A DNA stretch of 7,540 nt from Taibaiella sp. (GTDB taxonomy: Bacteria > Bacteroidota > Bacteroidia > Chitinophagales > Chitinophagaceae), in the NCBI GenBank assembly GCA_019454705.1, contig JACFNS010000113.1, positions 1 to 7,540 of the forward strand. Direction: 5' to 3'. How positions within the stretch are numbered: the stretch's first letter is position 1; every line of letters begins with the position of its first letter. The notes under the pieces are model-generated. The model saw only the letters and a program-made list of their open reading frames with translations, searched no databases and was not told the DNA's origin. The position numbers and the translations under genes were made by a program. This document shows positions 6,498 through 7,540 of the stretch, in pieces.

Positions 6498-7540
6498 TTA
6501 AAAATCGGATAATGCGGTACGCCTCCAGCCTGCGGCTGTTTTGATGTAGAGATAATTACCATCCCAGGCAATATCGCCTATATTACCGTTGGCATCGGCG
6601 GTAGAAGTTGGGGTGTAGGATGTGCGCAACCTCAACTGGCTGTAACCCGCAGCGGCGGCCACATCGAGCAGGGATGTAGGCGTTGCGTTATTGGACAAAT
6701 AACCTGTACCGCCTTTTATATACCAACGGTCGGTAAGTGTTTGCAAGGCTGTGCCTGATGCCACTGCTGTGCCTGTGGCAAAGATGACATCGGGCGGGGT
6801 AGCCACACCTGTACTTTTGCCTGCAGCCAGCTTGAGGTAACCGCCTGCTTTGTCTGTACCGTTGCCGCCGGATGCATTGATGGTGACAGGTGCGCCAAGG
6901 CCATCGCTCAAGGTGCTTCTGGGTCCGGAACCAAAAAAAACCTGCCGGTATCCTCCGGTGGTTGTGTTAGCATTACCATCGGCAATTATCAGCTGGTTGT
7001 CCGCGGTAGTCTGCTGGTTATTGCCCATTACAGAGCTATACTTATGCAAAACAGAATTATTTGCTCCAATAATAAATTGGCCTCTACTTGTTGAACCCCC
7101 TAAAAAATTTATAGTGTTACCAAACCCTATTATGAACTGATCAGTATCCTCAGTAGTTATTGTATTATAACTGCCCAATGTTACAGCATCACCGGGCGCT
7201 GTTGATAAATTATTACCCTCTCCAATAGCATACTGCCATATTTTGGTGGCATTGCTGCTGTTGTTATTGCCTATCTTGATACCCCGCCCACCGGTGCTGC
7301 CATTATTGCGGCCTATCAGTACGGAGGTGTAAGCCCCTGTAGTATTTCCATCAAGTATCTGTATGCCTTGTGTGTTGTTCTGAAATACAAGGTTTTTCTC
7401 GACATAGGTGTGATCGGTAACACGCAGTGTACCCGTAATGCTGAGACGATAGCCATCATTGACGGTAGAGGCGATACTGATATTACCATTGGAGAATATG
7501 CGCATACGAGGCTGGTTGCCCGTGAGTATATCGAGGTTGT
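6498..7540 (-). CDS. Phage tail-fibre-like protein, C-terminal part (5' end outside window)
   Basis: Open to the window edge; 346 residues are visible. The reading frame continues upstream of the Met at 7505 (LDILTGNQPR), so that Met is internal. In order: a beta-rich segment NGNISIASTVNDGYRLSITG of a kind common in tail-fibre and endosialidase-type fibres; a run of glycine/asparagine beta-roll repeats (LIGRNNG, IKIGNNNS, YAIGEGNN, VTLGSYNT, FIIGFGNT, FIIGANNS, SVMGNNQ); a second Gly/Ala/Thr-rich stretch; and a C-terminal GNIGDIAWDGNYLYIKTAAG-WRR-TALSDF, a closing motif I recall from many Bacteroidota tail-fibre proteins. No signal peptide is visible, but the N-terminus is missing. It probably forms a trimeric fibre that binds a host surface sugar. 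The alternative is a host surface adhesin with the same fold. There is no peptidase-type intramolecular chaperone at the end. Confidence 0.75.
   Translation of the reverse strand, partial: NLDILTGNQPRMRIFSNGNISIASTVNDGYRLSITGTLRVTDHTYVEKNLVFQNNTQGIQILDGNTTGAYTSVLIGRNNGSTGGRGIKIGNNNSSNATKIWQYAIGEGNNLSTAPGDAVTLGSYNTITTEDTDQFIIGFGNTINFLGGSTSRGQFIIGANNSVLHKYSSVMGNNQQTTADNQLIIADGNANTTTGGYRQVFFGSGPRSTLSDGLGAPVTINASGGNGTDKAGGYLKLAAGKSTGVATPPDVIFATGTAVASGTALQTLTDRWYIKGGTGYLSNNATPTSLLDVAAAAGYSQLRLRTSYTPTSTADANGNIGDIAWDGNYLYIKTAAGWRRTALSDF
6966..7325 (-). repeat. Glycine/asparagine beta-roll repeats within the tail-fibre gene
   Basis: About eight irregular copies of a hydrophobic-x-hydrophobic-G-x-x/N-N-(S/T) motif, spaced roughly 9-20 residues apart. 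This pattern is that of left-handed beta-rolls as in the YadA head and some phage fibres. The protein repeat is clear, while the DNA copies are too diverged to be a simple tandem repeat. Confidence 0.6.

Larger units (their letters stand above)
5537..7540 (-). mobile_element. Phage-like tail fibre and lysis-cassette block (prophage, remnant or domesticated)
   Basis: Tail-fibre-like gene followed by three short, packed or overlapping membrane-protein genes in one direction, an order common at the end of the late region of tailed phages. The right end is outside the window. No integrase, attachment repeats or endolysin were seen, so the left border is uncertain; it could lie in the 5325-5536 gap or beyond the acyltransferase gene. 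Confidence 0.5.

Noticed and set aside
7503..7505. ATG as the start of the tail-fibre-like gene
   Set aside because: The frame is open upstream to the window edge and encodes fibre-like sequence, so this Met is internal.

Overview
The window looks like bacterial DNA from the phylum Bacteroidota, probably the order Chitinophagales. This is inferred from the protein styles (split MacAB/TolC-type exporter, tail-fibre C-terminus), from start codons without clear Shine-Dalgarno sequences, and from two promoter candidates of the Bacteroidota type (TTG about 20 bases before a TAnnTTTG-like element). Every gene I can support is on the minus strand, so the window reads right to left. No rRNA, tRNA, CRISPR array, insertion sequence, integrase or transposase was seen.

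Right part (about 5537-7540), a phage-like block: the 3' end of a long tail-fibre-like protein with glycine/asparagine-rich beta-roll repeats, then three small tightly packed membrane-protein genes. These are a two-helix holin-like protein, a one-helix protein with a C-terminal coiled coil, and a lipoprotein that also ends in a transmembrane helix. That last layout is the topology of a one-piece (unimolecular) phage spanin. Together they look like a candidate lysis cassette next to a tail-fibre gene, from a prophage, prophage remnant or domesticated phage module. No endolysin lies inside the window.

Middle (4338-5536): a 212-base gap with little in it except a promoter candidate, then an acyltransferase-3 family membrane O-acyltransferase. 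It probably acylates a surface glycan and may be a host gene or phage cargo.

Left part (1-4283): a four-gene operon for a tripartite ABC exporter, in the order outer-membrane channel (TolC type), periplasmic adaptor (MacA/HlyD type), permease (MacB/LolCE type) and ATPase (LolD/MacB type, cut by the window edge). The genes are 11 bases or less apart or overlap, and a promoter candidate sits just before the channel gene. The products would form one ATP-driven pump from the inner membrane to the outside. Its substrate cannot be told from sequence.
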